Source: Auanema rhodensis (Eukaryota > Nematoda > Chromadorea > Rhabditida > Rhabditidae). Taken from it: a DNA stretch of 64,000 bases. The notes below the pieces were generated by a model. It was not told the origin of the DNA. It searched no databases and saw nothing but the letters and a program-made list of their open reading frames with translations. The stretch covers positions 22,626,501-22,690,500 of the forward strand of contig OZ059896.1 in assembly GCA_964057225.1 (NCBI GenBank), in the 5' to 3' direction. Of the stretch, positions 23,097 through 36,080 are shown in pieces. Positions within the stretch are counted from its first letter, which is position 1. Each line of letters begins with the position of its first letter. The position numbers were made by a program, and so were the translations under genes.

Positions 23097-25202
23097 TATC
23101 AACTGATATAAGTTCACACTTATATCCTCGATTTTCACCCTGAAGAATTAATTTTTTCGTTGAATAACATTGTCCATCGTCTTTGCCTTGAAAAAAGGAA
23201 TCTAAAAACATCTACTTTTTGCTAAATTATTTTGAAATTTTTCGAAAAAATTTTTGTCAAAATGTTTTTGGAAGTAATGTTGAGTGTACATGGAAACTCA
23301 ACATACACTAATGCATCATTTTTCAAACGATCATAACTAATTTTTGTATTAAGCGTTTCTCAATGTAGTATAGTGCATTCGATGCGGATTTTTAAGCTGC
23401 GTCGATCTGTGTTATCAGATTTGCGCTAGCTTAAAAATGCACCGAGATATCAACTGATATAAGTTCACACTTATATCCTCGATTTTCACCCTGAAGAATT
23501 AATTTTTTCGTTGAATAACATTGTCCATCGTCTTTGCCTTGAAAAAAGGAATCTAAAAACATCTACTTTTTGCTAAATTATTTTGAAATTTTTCGAAAAA
23601 ATTTTTGTCAAAATGTTTTTGGAAGTAATGTTGAGTGTACATGGAAACTCAACATACACTAATGCATCATTTTTCAAACGATCATAACTAATTTTTGTAT
23701 TAAGCGTTTCTCAATGTAGTATAGTGCATTCGATGCGGATTTTTAAGCTGCGTCGATCTGTGTTATCAGATTTGCGCTAGCTTAAAAATGCACCGAGATA
23801 TCAACTGATATAAGTTCACACTTATATCCTCGATTTTCACCCTGAAGAATTAATTTTTTCGTAGAATAACATTGTCCATCGTCTTTGCCTTGAAAAAAGG
23901 AATCTAAAAACATCTACTTTTTGCTAAATTATTTTGAAATTTTTCGAAAAAATTTTTGTCAAAATGTTTTTGGAAGCAATGTTGAGTGTACATGGAAACT
24001 CAACATACACTAATGCATCATTTTTCAAACGATCATAACTAATTTTTGTATTAAGCGTTTCTCAATGTAGTATAGTGCATTCGATGCGGATTTTTAAGCT
24101 GCGTCGATCTGTGTTATCAGATTTGCGCTAGCTTAAAAATGCACCGAGATATCAACTGATATAAGTTCACACTTATATCATCGATTTTCACCCTGAAGAA
24201 TTAATTTTTTCGTTGAATAACATTGTCCATCGTCTTTGCCTTAAAAAAAAAAATCTAAAAACATCTACTTTTTGCTAAATTATTCTGAAATTTTTTGAAA
24301 ACATTTTTGTCAAAATGTTTTTGGAAGCAATGTTGATTGTACATGGAAACTCAACATACACTAATGCATCATTTTTCAAACGATCATAACTAATTTTTGT
24401 ATTGAGCGTTTCTCAATGTGGTATAGTGCATTCGATGCGGATTTTTAAGCTGCGTCGATCTGTGTTATCAGATTTGCGCTAGTTTAAAAATGCACCGAGA
24501 TATCAACTGATATAAGTTCACACTTATATCCTCGATTTTCACCCTGAAGAATTGATTTTTTCGTTGAATAACATTGTCCATCGTTTTTGCCTTGAAAAAA
24601 GAAATCTAAAAACATCTACTTTTTGCTAAGTTATTTTGAAATTTTTCGAAAAAATTTTTGTCAAAATGTTTTTGGAAGCAATGTTGAGTGTACATGGAAA
24701 CTCAACATACACTAATGCATCATTTTTCAAACGATCATAACTAATTTCTGTATTAAGCGTTTCTCAATGTAGTATAGTGCATTCGATGCGGATTTTTAAG
24801 CTGCGTCGATCTGTGTTATCAGATTTGCGCTAGTTTAAAAATGCACCGAGATATCAACTGATATAAGTTCACACTTATAGCCTCGATTTTCACCCTGAAG
24901 AATTAATTTTTTCGTTGAATAACATTGTCCATCGTCTTTGCTTTGAAAAAAGGAATCTAAAAACATCTACTTTTTGCTAAATTATTTTGAAATTTTTCGA
25001 AAAAATTTTTGTCAAAATGTTTTTGGAAGCAATGTTGAGTGTACATGGAAACTCAACATACACTAATGCATCATTTTTCAAACGATCATAACTAATTTCT
25101 GTATTAAGCGTTTCTCAATGTAGTATAGTGCATTCGATGCGGATTTTTAAGCTGCGTCGATCTGTGTTATCAGATTTGCGCTAGCTTAAAAATGCACCGA
25201 GA
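23097..25202. repeat. Six-unit HOR A-A-F-D-E-B (copy 2)
   Basis: Units at 23097, 23448, 23799, 24150, 24501 and 24852, in the same class order as 14041-16146. It lacks the private marks of copy 1, so it is probably closer to the ancestral state of this HOR. Confidence 0.9.
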
Positions 25203-28010
25203 TATCAACTGATATAAGTTCACACTTATATCCTCGATTTTCACCCTGAAGAATTAATTTTTTCGTTGAATAACATTGTCCATCGTCTTTGCTTTGAAAA
25301 AAGGAATCTAAAAACATCTACTTTTTGCTAAATTATTTTGAAATTTTTCGAAAAAATTTTTGTCAAAATGTTTTTGGAAGTAATGTTGAGTGTACATGGA
25401 AACTCAACATACACTAATGCATCATTTTTCAAACGATCATAACTAATTTTTGTATTAAGCGTTTCTCAATGTAGTATAGTGCATTCGATGCGGATTTTTA
25501 AGCTGCGTCGATCTGTGTTATCAGATTTGCGCTAGCGTAAAAATGCACCGAGATATCAACTGATATGAGTTCACACTTATATCCTCGATTTTCACCCTGA
25601 AGAATTAATTTTTTCGTTGAATAACATTGTCCATCGTCTTTGCCTTGAAAAAAGGAATCTAAAAACATCTACTTTTTGCTAAATTATTTTGAAATTTTTC
25701 GAAAAAATTTTTGTCAAAATGTTTTTGGAAGTAATGTTGAGTGTACATGGAAACTCAACATACACTAATGCATCATTTTTCAAACGATCATAACTAATTT
25801 TTGTATTAAGCGTTTCTCAATGTAGTATAGTGCATTCGATGCGGATTTTTAAGCTGCGTCGATCTGTGTTATCAGATTTGCGCTAGCTTAAAAATGCACC
25901 GAGATATCAACTGATATAAGTTCACACTTATATCCTCGATTTTCACCCTGAAGAATTAATTTTTTCGTTGAATAACATTGTCCATCGTCTTTGCCTTGAA
26001 AAAAGGAATCTAAAAACATCTACTTTTTGCTAAATTATTTTGAAATTTTTCGAAAAAATTTTTGTCAAAATGTTTTTGGAAGTAATGTTGAGTGTACATG
26101 GAAACTCAACATACACTAATGCATCATTTTTCAAACGATCATAACTAATTTTTGTATTAAGCGTTTCTCAATGTAGTATAGTGCATTCGATGCGGATTTT
26201 TAAGCTGCGTCGATCTGTGTTATCAGATTTGCGCTAGCTTAAAAATGCACCGAGATATCAACTGATATAAGTTCACACTTATATCCTCGATTTTCACCCT
26301 GAAGAATTAATTTTTTCGTTGAATAACATTGTCCATCGTCTTTGCCTTGAAAAAAGGAATCTAAAAACATCTACTTTTTGCTAAATTATTTTGAAATTTT
26401 TCGAAAAAATTTTTGTCAAAATGTTTTTGGAAGTAATGTTGAGTGTACATGGAAACTCAACATACACTAATGCATCATTTTTCAAACGATCATAACTAAT
26501 TTTTGTATTAAGCGTTTCTCAATGTAGTATAGTGCATTCGATGCGGATTTTTAAGCTGCGTCGATCTGTGTTATCAGATTTGCGCTAGCTTAAAAATGCA
26601 CCGAGATATCAACTGATATAAGTTCACACTTATATCCTCGATTTTCACCCTGAAGAATTAATTTTTTCGTAGAATAACATTGTCCATCGTCTTTGCCTTG
26701 AAAAAAGGAATCTAAAAACATCTACTTTTTGCTAAATTATTTTGAAATTTTTCGAAAAAATTTTTGTCAAAATGTTTTTGGAAGCAATGTTGAGTGTACA
26801 TGGAAACTCAACATACACTAATGCATCATTTTTCAAACGATCATAACTAATTTTTGTATTAAGCGTTTCTCAATGTAGTATAGTGCATTCGATGCGGATT
26901 TTTAAGCTGCGTCGATCTGTGTTATCAGATTTGCGCTAGCTTAAAAATGCACCGAGATATCAACTGATATAAGTTCACACTTATATCCTCGATTTTCACC
27001 CTGAAGAATTAATTTTTTCGTAGAATAACATTGTCCATCGTCTTTGCCTTGAAAAAAGGAATCTAAAAACATCTACTTTTTGCTAAATTATTTTGAAATT
27101 TTTCGAAAAAATTTTTGTCAAAATGTTTTTGGAAGCAATGTTGAGTGTACATGGAAACTCAACATACACTAATGCATCATTTTTCAAACGATCATAACTA
27201 ATTTTTGTATTAAGCGTTTCTCAATGTAGTATAGTGCATTCGATGCGGATTTTTAAGCTGCGTCGATCTGTGTTATCAGATTTGCGCTAGCTTAAAAATG
27301 CACCGAGATATCAACTGATATAAGTTCACACTTATATCATCGATTTTCACCCTGAAGAATTAATTTTTTCGTTGAATAACATTGTCCATCGTCTTTGCCT
27401 TAAAAAAAAAAATCTAAAAACATCTACTTTTTGCTAAATTATTCTGAAATTTTTTGAAAACATTTTTGTCAAAATGTTTTTGGAAGCAATGTTGAGTGTA
27501 CATGGAAACTCAACATACACTAATGCATCATTTTTCAAACGATCATAACTAATTTTTGTATTAAGCGTTTCTCAATGTAGTATAGTGCATTCGATGCGGA
27601 TTTTTAAGCTGCGTCGATCTGTGTTATCAGATTTGCGCTAGCTTAAAAATGCACCGAGATATCAACTGATATAAGTTCACACTTATATCCTCGATTTTCA
27701 CCCTGAAGAATTAATTTTTTCGTAGAATAACATTGTCCATCGTCTTTGCCTTGAAAAAAGGAATCTAAAAACATCTACTTTTTGCTAAATTATTTTGAAA
27801 TTTTTCGAAAAAATTTTTGTCAAAATGTTTTTGGAAGCAATGTTGAGTGTACATGGAAACTCAACATACACTAATGCATCATTTTTCAAACGATCATAAC
27901 TAATTTTTGTATTAAGCGTTTCTCAATGTAGTATAGTGCATTCGATGCGGATTTTTAAGCTGCGTCGATCTGTGTTATCAGATTTGCGCTAGCTTAAAAA
28001 TGCACCGAGA
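25203..28010. repeat. X-Y-A-A-F-F-D-F segment (k72-k79)
   Basis: Units: 25203 X (A-like with T91 and T335 to G), 25554 Y (A-like with A14 to G), 25905 A, 26256 A, 26607 F, 26958 F, 27309 D-type hybrid, 27660 F. The 27309 unit has the D left half (A31, long A run, C136, T147, C153) but G188, A255 and C334, so its right half comes from A or F. Confidence 0.85.
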
Positions 28011-31000
28011 TATCAACTGATATAAGTTCACACTTATATCATCGATTTTCACCCTGAAGAATTAATTTTTTCGTTGAATAACATTGTCCATCGTCTTTGC
28101 CTTAAAAAAAAAAATCTAAAAACATCTACTTTTTGCTAAATTATTCTGAAATTTTTTGAAAACATTTTTGTCAAAATGTTTTTGGAAGCAATGTTGATTG
28201 TACATGGAAACTCAACATACACTAATGCATCATTTTTCAAACGATCATAACTAATTTTTGTATTGAGCGTTTCTCAATGTGGTATAGTGCATTCGATGCG
28301 GATTTTTAAGCTGCGTCGATCTGTGTTATCAGATTTGCGCTAGTTTAAAAATGCACCGAGATATCAACTGATATAAGTTCACACTTATATCCTCGATTTT
28401 CACCCTGAAGAATTGATTTTTTCGTTGAATAACATTGTCCATCGTTTTTGCCTTGAAAAAAGAAATCTAAAAACATCTACTTTTTGCTAAGTTATTTTGA
28501 AATTTTTCGAAAAAATTTTTGTCAAAATGTTTTTGGAAGCAATGTTGAGTGTACATGGAAACTCAACATACACTAATGCATCATTTTTCAAACGATCATA
28601 ACTAATTTCTGTATTAAGCGTTTCTCAATGTAGTATAGTGCATTCGATGCGGATTTTTAAGCTGCGTCGATCTGTGTTATCAGATTTGCGCTAGTTTAAA
28701 AATGCACCGAGATATCAACTGATATAAGTTCACACTTATAGCCTCGATTTTCACCCTGAAGAATTAATTTTTTCGTTGAATAACATTGTCCATCGTCTTT
28801 GCTTTGAAAAAAGGAATCTAAAAACATCTACTTTTTGCTAAATTATTTTGAAATTTTTCGAAAAAATTTTTGTCAAAATGTTTTTGGAAGCAATGTTGAG
28901 TGTACATGGAAACTCAACATACACTAATGCATCATTTTTCAAACGATCATAACTAATTTCTGTATTAAGCGTTTCTCAATGTAGTATAGTGCATTCGATG
29001 CGGATTTTTAAGCTGCGTCGATCTGTGTTATCAGATTTGCGCTAGCTTAAAAATGCACCGAGATATCAACTGATATAAGTTCACACTTATATCCTCGATT
29101 TTCACCCTGAAGAATTAATTTTTTCGTTGAATAACATTGTCCATCGTCTTTGCTTTGAAAAAAGGAATCTAAAAACATCTACTTTTTGCTAAATTATTTT
29201 GAAATTTTTCGAAAAAATTTTTGTCAAAATGTTTTTGGAAGTAATGTTGAGTGTACATGGAAACTCAACATACACTAATGCATCATTTTTCAAACGATCA
29301 TAACTAATTTTTGTATTAAGCGTTTCTCAATGTAGTATAGTGCATTCGATGCGGATTTTTAAGCTGCGTCGATCTGTGTTATCAGATTTGCGCTAGCGTA
29401 AAAATGCACCGAGATATCAACTGATATGAGTTCACACTTATATCCTCGATTTTCACCCTGAAGAATTAATTTTTTTGTTGAATAACATTGTCCATCGTCT
29501 TTGCCTTGAAAAAAGGAATCTAAAAACATCTACTTTTTGCTAAATTATTTTGAAATTTTTCGAAAAAATTTTTGTCAAAATGTTTTTGGAAGTAATGTTG
29601 AGTGTACATGGAAACTCAACATACACTAATGCATCATTTTTCAAACGATCATAACTAATTTTTGTATTAAGCGTTTCTCAATGTAGTATAGTGCATTCGA
29701 TGCGGATTTTTAAGCTGCGTCGATCTGTGTTATCAGATTTGCGCTAGTTTAAAAATGCACCGAGATATCAACTGATATAAGTTCACACTTATAGCCTCGA
29801 TTTTCACCCTGAAGAATTAATTTTTTCGTTGAATAACATTGTCCATCGTCTTTGCTTTGAAAAAAGGAATCTAAAAACATCTACTTTTTGCTAAATTATT
29901 TTGAAATTTTTCGAAAAAATTTTTGTCAAAATGTTTTTGGAAGCAATGTTGAGTGTACATGGAAACTCAACATACACTAATGCATCATTTTTCAAACGAT
30001 CATAACTAATTTTTGTATTAAGCGTTTCTCAATGTAGTATAGTGCATTCGATGCGGATTTTTAAGCTGCGTCGATCTGTGTTATCAGATTTGCGCTAGCT
30101 TAAAAATGCACCGAGATATCAACTGATATAAGTTCACACTTATATCATCGATTTTCACCCTGAAGAATTAATTTTTTCGTTGAATAACATTGTCCATCGT
30201 CTTTGCCTTAAAAAAAAAAATCTAAAAACATCTACTTTTTGCTAAATTATTCTGAAATTTTTTGAAAACATTTTTGTCAAAATGTTTTTGGAAGCAATGT
30301 TGATTGTACATGGAAACTCAACATACACTAATGCATCATTTTTCAAACGATCATAACTAATTTTTGTATTGAGCGTTTCTCAATGTGGTATAGTGCATTC
30401 GATGCGGATTTTTAAGCTGCGTCGATCTGTGTTATCAGATTTGCGCTAGTTTAAAAATGCACCGAGATATCAACTGATATAAGTTCACACTTATATCCTC
30501 GATTTTCACCCTGAAGAATTGATTTTTTCGTTGAATAACATTGTCCATCGTTTTTGCCTTGAAAAAAGAAATCTAAAAACATCTACTTTTTGCTAAGTTA
30601 TTTTGAAATTTTTCGAAAAAATTTTTGTCAAAATGTTTTTGGAAGCAATGTTGAGTGTACATGGAAACTCAACATACACTAATGCATCATTTTTCAAACG
30701 ATCATAACTAATTTCTGTATTAAGCGTTTCTCAATGTAGTATAGTGCATTCGATGCGGATTTTTAAGCTGCGTCGATCTGTGTTATCAGATTTGCGCTAG
30801 TTTAAAAATGCACCGAGATATCAACTGATATAAGTTCACACTTATAGCCTCGATTTTCACCCTGAAGAATTAATTTTTTCGTTGAATAACATTGTCCATC
30901 GTCTTTGCTTTGAAAAAAGGAATCTAAAAACATCTACTTTTTGCTAAATTATTTTGAAATTTTTCGAAAAAATTTTTGTCAAAATGTTTTTGGAAGCAAT

Positions 31001-32222
31001 GTTGAGTGTACATGGAAACTCAACATACACTAATGCATCATTTTTCAAACGATCATAACTAATTTCTGTATTAAGCGTTTCTCAATGTAGTATAGTGCAT
31101 TCGATGCGGATTTTTAAGCTGCGTCGATCTGTGTTATCAGATTTGCGCTAGCTTAAAAATGCACCGAGATATCAACTGATATAAGTTCACACTTATATCC
31201 TCGATTTTCACCCTGAAGAATTAATTTTTTCGTTGAATAACATTGTCCATCGTCTTTGCTTTGAAAAAAGGAATCTAAAAACATCTACTTTTTGCTAAAT
31301 TATTTTGAAATTTTTCGAAAAAATTTTTGTCAAAATGTTTTTGGAAGTAATGTTGAGTGTACATGGAAACTCAACATACACTAATGCATCATTTTTCAAA
31401 CGATCATAACTAATTTTTGTATTAAGCGTTTCTCAATGTAGTATAGTGCATTCGATGCGGATTTTTAAGCTGCGTCGATCTGTGTTATCAGATTTGCGCT
31501 AGCGTAAAAATGCACCGAGATATCAACTGATATGAGTTCACACTTATATCCTCGATTTTCACCCTGAAGAATTAATTTTTTTGTTGAATAACATTGTCCA
31601 TCGTCTTTGCCTTGAAAAAAGGAATCTAAAAACATCTACTTTTTGCTAAATTATTTTGAAATTTTTCGAAAAAATTTTTGTCAAAATGTTTTTGGAAGTA
31701 ATGTTGAGTGTACATGGAAACTCAACATACACTAATGCATCATTTTTCAAACGATCATAACTAATTTTTGTATTAAGCGTTTCTCAATGTAGTATAGTGC
31801 ATTCGATGCGGATTTTTAAGCTGCGTCGATCTGTGTTATCAGATTTGCGCTAGCTTAAAAATGCACCGAGATATCAACTGATATAAGTTCACACTTATAT
31901 CCTCGATTTTCACCCTGAAGAATTAATTTTTTCGTAGAATAACATTGTCCATCGTCTTTGCCTTGAAAAAAGGAATCTAAAAACATCTACTTTTTGCTAA
32001 ATTATTTTGAAATTTTTCGAAAAAATTTTTGTCAAAATGTTTTTGGAAGCAATGTTGAGTGTACATGGAAACTCAATATACACTAATGCATCATTTTTCA
32101 AACGATCATAACTAATTTTTGTATTAAGCGTTTCTCAATGTAGTATAGTGCATTCGATGCGGATTTTTAAGCTGCGTCGATCTGTGTTATCAGATTTGCG
32201 CTAGCTTAAAAATGCACCGAGA
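28011..32222. repeat. Six-unit HOR D-E-B-X-Y-(B or F), two copies
   Basis: Copy 1 runs 28011-30116 and copy 2 runs 30117-32222 (2106 bp each). Both contain D, E, B, an X unit (29064, 31170) with G335 and a Y unit (29415, 31521) with G14. Both Y units also share C62 to T, which the Y unit at 25554 lacks, so these two copies are each other's closest relatives. The sixth slot differs: a B with T248 at 29766, but an F with T206 at 31872. Confidence 0.88.
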
Positions 32223-33976
32223 TATCAACTGATATAAGTTCACACTTATATCATCGATTTTCACCCTGAAGAATTAATTTTTTCGTAGAATAACATTGTC
32301 CATCGTCTTTGCCTTGAAAAAAGGAATCTAAAAACATCTACTTTTTGCTAAATTATTTTGAAATTTTTCGAAAAAATTTTTGTCAAAATGTTTTTGGAAG
32401 CAATGTTGAGTGTACATGGAAACTCAACATACACTAATGCATCATTTTTCAAACGATCATAACTAATTTTTGTATTAAGCGTTTCTCAATGTAGTATAGT
32501 GCATTCGATGCGGATTTTTAAGCTGCGTCGATCTGTGTTATCAGATTTGCGCTAGCTTAAAAATGCACCGAGATATCAACTGATATAAGTTCACACTTAT
32601 ATCATCGATTTTCACCCTGAAGAATTAATTTTTTCGTTGAATAACATTGTCCATCGTCTTTGCCTTAAAAAAAAAAATTTAAAAACATCTACTTTTTGCT
32701 AAATTATTCTGAAATTTTTTGAAAACATTTTTGTCAAAATGTTTTTGGAAGCAATGTTGATTGTACATGGAAACTCAACATACACTAATGCATCATTTTT
32801 CAAACGATCATAACTAATTTTTGTATTAAGCGTTTCTCAATGTAGTATAGTGCATTCGATGCGGATTTTTAAGCTGCGTCGATCTGTGTTATCAGATTTG
32901 CGCTAGCTTAAAAATGCACCGAGATATCAACTGATATAAGTTCACACTTATAGCCTCGATTTTCACCCTGAAGAATTAATTTTTTCGTTGAATAACATTG
33001 TCCATCGTCTTTGCTTTGAAAAAAGGAATCTAAAAACATCTACTTTTTGCTAAATTATTTTGAAATTTTTCGAAAAAATTTTTGTCAAAATGTTTTTGGA
33101 AGCAATGTTGAGTGTACATGGAAACTCAACATACACTAATGCATCATTTTTCAAACGATCATAACTAATTTCTGTATTAAGCGTTTCTCAATGTAGTATA
33201 GTGCATTCGATGCGGATTTTTAAGCTGCGTCGATCTGTGTTATCAGATTTGCGCTAGCTTAAAAATGCACCGAGATATCAACTGATATAAGTTCACACTT
33301 ATAGCCTCGATTTTCACCCTGAAGAATTAATTTTTTCGTTGAATAACATTGTCCATCGTCTTTGCTTTGAAAAAAGGAATCTAAAAACATCTAATTTTGC
33401 TAAATTATTTTGAAATTTTTCGAAAAAATTTTTGTCAAAATGTTTTTGGAAGCAATGTTGAGTGTACATGGAAACTCAACATACACTAATGCATCATTTT
33501 TCAAACGATCATAACTAATTTCTGTATTAAGCGTTTCTCAATGTAGTATAGTGCATTCGATGCGGATTTTTAAGCTGCGTCGATCTGTGTTATCAGATTT
33601 GCGCTAGCTTAAAAATGCACCGAGATATCAACTGATATAAGTTCACACTTATATCCTCGATTTTCACCCTGAAGAATTAATTTTTTCGTTGAATAACATT
33701 GTCCATCGTCTTTGCCTTGAAAAAAGGAATCTAAAAACATCTACTTTTTGCTAAATTATTTTGAAATTTTTCGAAAAAATTTTTGTCAAAATGTTTTTGG
33801 AAGTAATGTTGAGTGTACATGGAAACTCAACATACACTAATGCATCATTTTTCAAACGATCATAACTAATTTTTGTATTAAGCGTTTCTCAATGTAGTAT
33901 AGTGCATTCGATGCGGATTTTTAAGCTGCGTCGATCTGTGTTATCAGATTTGCGCTAGCTTAAAAATGCACCGAGA
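31872..33976. repeat. Six-unit block F-F-D-B-B-A, copied at 39590-41694
   Basis: Units at 31872, 32223, 32574, 32925, 33276 and 33626 match 39590, 39941, 40292, 40643, 40994 and 41344 in order and private marks: T206 in the first F, A31 in the second F, TTT for TCT after the A run in D, and the 1 bp shortened T run in the second B. Both blocks are 2105 bp and lie 7718 bp apart. The 40994 unit has a private A to T at its position 74. Confidence 0.9.
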
Positions 33977-34326
33977 TATCAACTGATATAAGTTCACACT
34001 TATATCCTCGATTTTCACCCTGAAGAATTAATTTTTTCGTTGAATAACATTGTCCATCGTCTTTGCTTTGAAAAAAGGAATCTAAAAACATCTAATTTTG
34101 CTAAATTATTTTGAAATTTTTCGAAAAAATTTTTGTCAAAATGTTTTTGGAAGCAATGTTGAGTGTACATGGAAACTCAACATACACTAATGCATCATTT
34201 TTCAAACGATCATAACTAATTTCTGTATTAAGCGTTTCTCAATGTAGTATAGTGCATTCGATGCGGATTTTTAAGCTGCGTCGATCTGTGTTATCAGATT
34301 TGCGCTAGCTTAAAAATGCACCGAGA
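33977..34326. repeat. Short-run B variant with T29 (350 bp)
   Basis: Marks T91, C179 and C248 with the shortened T run are those of a B unit, but T29 is the class A state, which restores dyad 1. It probably arose by conversion of the 5-prime end by the neighbouring A unit. Confidence 0.7.
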
Positions 34327-36080
34327 TATCAACTGATATAAGTTCACACTTATATCCTCGATTTTCACCCTGAAGAATTAATTTTTTCGTTGAATAACAT
34401 TGTCCATCGTCTTTGCCTTGAAAAAAGGAATCTAAAAACATCTACTTTTTGCTAAATTATTTTGAAATTTTTCGAAAAAATTTTTGTCAAAATGTTTTTG
34501 GAAGTAATGTTGAGTGTACATGGAAACTCAACATACACTAATGCATCATTTTTCAAACGATCATAACTAATTTTTGTATTAAGCGTTTCTCAATGTAGTA
34601 TAGTGCATTCGATGCGGATTTTTAAGCTGCGTCGATCTGTGTTATCAGATTTGCGCTAGCTTAAAAATGCACCGAGATATCAACTGATATAAGTTCACAC
34701 TTATATCCTCGATTTTCACCCTGAAGAATTAATTTTTTCGTTGAAGAACATTGTCCATCGTCTTTGCCTTGAAAAAAGGAATCTAAAAACATCTACTTTT
34801 TGCTAAATTATTTTGAAATTTTTCGAAAAAATTTTTGTCAAAATGTTTTTGGAAGTAATGTTGAGTGTACATGGAAACTCAACATACACTAATGCATCAT
34901 TTTTCAAACGATCATAACTAATTTTTGTATTAAGCGTTTCTCAATGTAGTATAGTTCATTCGATGCGGATTTTTAAGCTGCGTCGATCTGTGTTATCAGA
35001 TTTGCGCTAGCTTAAAAATGCACCGAGATATCAACTGATATAAGTTCACACTTATATCCTCGATTTTCACCCTGAAGAATTGATTTTTTCGTTGAATAAC
35101 ATTGTCCATCGTTTTTGCCTTGAAAAAAGAAATCTAAAAACATCTACTTTTTGCTAAGTTATTCTGAAATTTTTTGAAAACATTTTTGTCAAAATGTTTT
35201 TGGAAGCAATGTTGATTGTACATGGAAACTCAACATACACTAATGCATCATTTTTCAAACGATCATAACTAATTTTTGTATTAAGCGTTTCTCAATGTAG
35301 TATAGTGCATTCGATGCGGATTTTTAAGCTGCGTCGATCTGTGTTATCAGATTTGCGCTAGCTTAAAAATGCACCGAGATATCAACTGATATAAGTTCAC
35401 ACTTTTAGCCTCGATTTTCACCCTGAAGAATTAATTTTTTCGTTGAATAACATTGTCCATCGTCTTTGCTTTGAAAAAAGGAATCTAAAAACATCTACTT
35501 TTTGCTAAATTATTTTGAAATTTTTCGAAAAAATTTTTGTCAAAATGTTTTTGGAAGCAATGTTGAGTGTACATGGAAACTCAACATACACTAATGCATC
35601 ATTTTTCAAACGATCATAACTAATTTCTGTATTAAGCGTTTCTCAATGTAGTATAGTGCATTCGATGCGGATTTTTAAGCTGCGTCGATCTGTGTTATCA
35701 GATTTGCGCTAGCTTAAAAATGCACCGAGATATCAACTGATATAAGTTCACACTTATAGCCTCGATTTTCACCCTGAAGAATTAATTTTTTCGTTGAATA
35801 ACATTGTCCATCGTCTTTGCTTTGAAAAAAGGAATCTAAAAACATCTAATTTTGCTAAATTATTTTGAAATTTTTCGAAAAAATTTTTGTCAAAATGTTT
35901 TTGGAAGCAATGTTGAGTGTACATGGAAACTCAACATACACTAATGCATCATTTTTCAAACGATCATAACTAATTTCTGTATTAAGCGTTTCTCAATGTA
36001 GTATAGTGCATTCGATGCGGATTTTTAAGCTGCGTCGATCTGTGTTATCAGATTTGCGCTAGCTTAAAAATGCACCGAGA
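34327..36080. repeat. A-A-E/D-B-B unit (1754 bp)
   Basis: Units at 34327 A, 34678 A (private changes near its positions 69 and 278), 35029 E/D hybrid, 35380 B and 35731 B with the 1 bp shortened T run. The same five-unit plan returns at 41344-43097. The E/D hybrid replaces a separate D and E pair. Confidence 0.88.
35029..35379. repeat. E/D hybrid monomer
   Basis: The left part has G54, T85, A102 and G130 (class E). From position 136 onward it has C136, T147, C153 and T188 (class D), ending A-like with A255 and C334. The switch lies in the few bases between 130 and 136. The same hybrid with the same switch is at 37134 and 42046, so it formed once and was then spread by block duplication. Confidence 0.85.
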
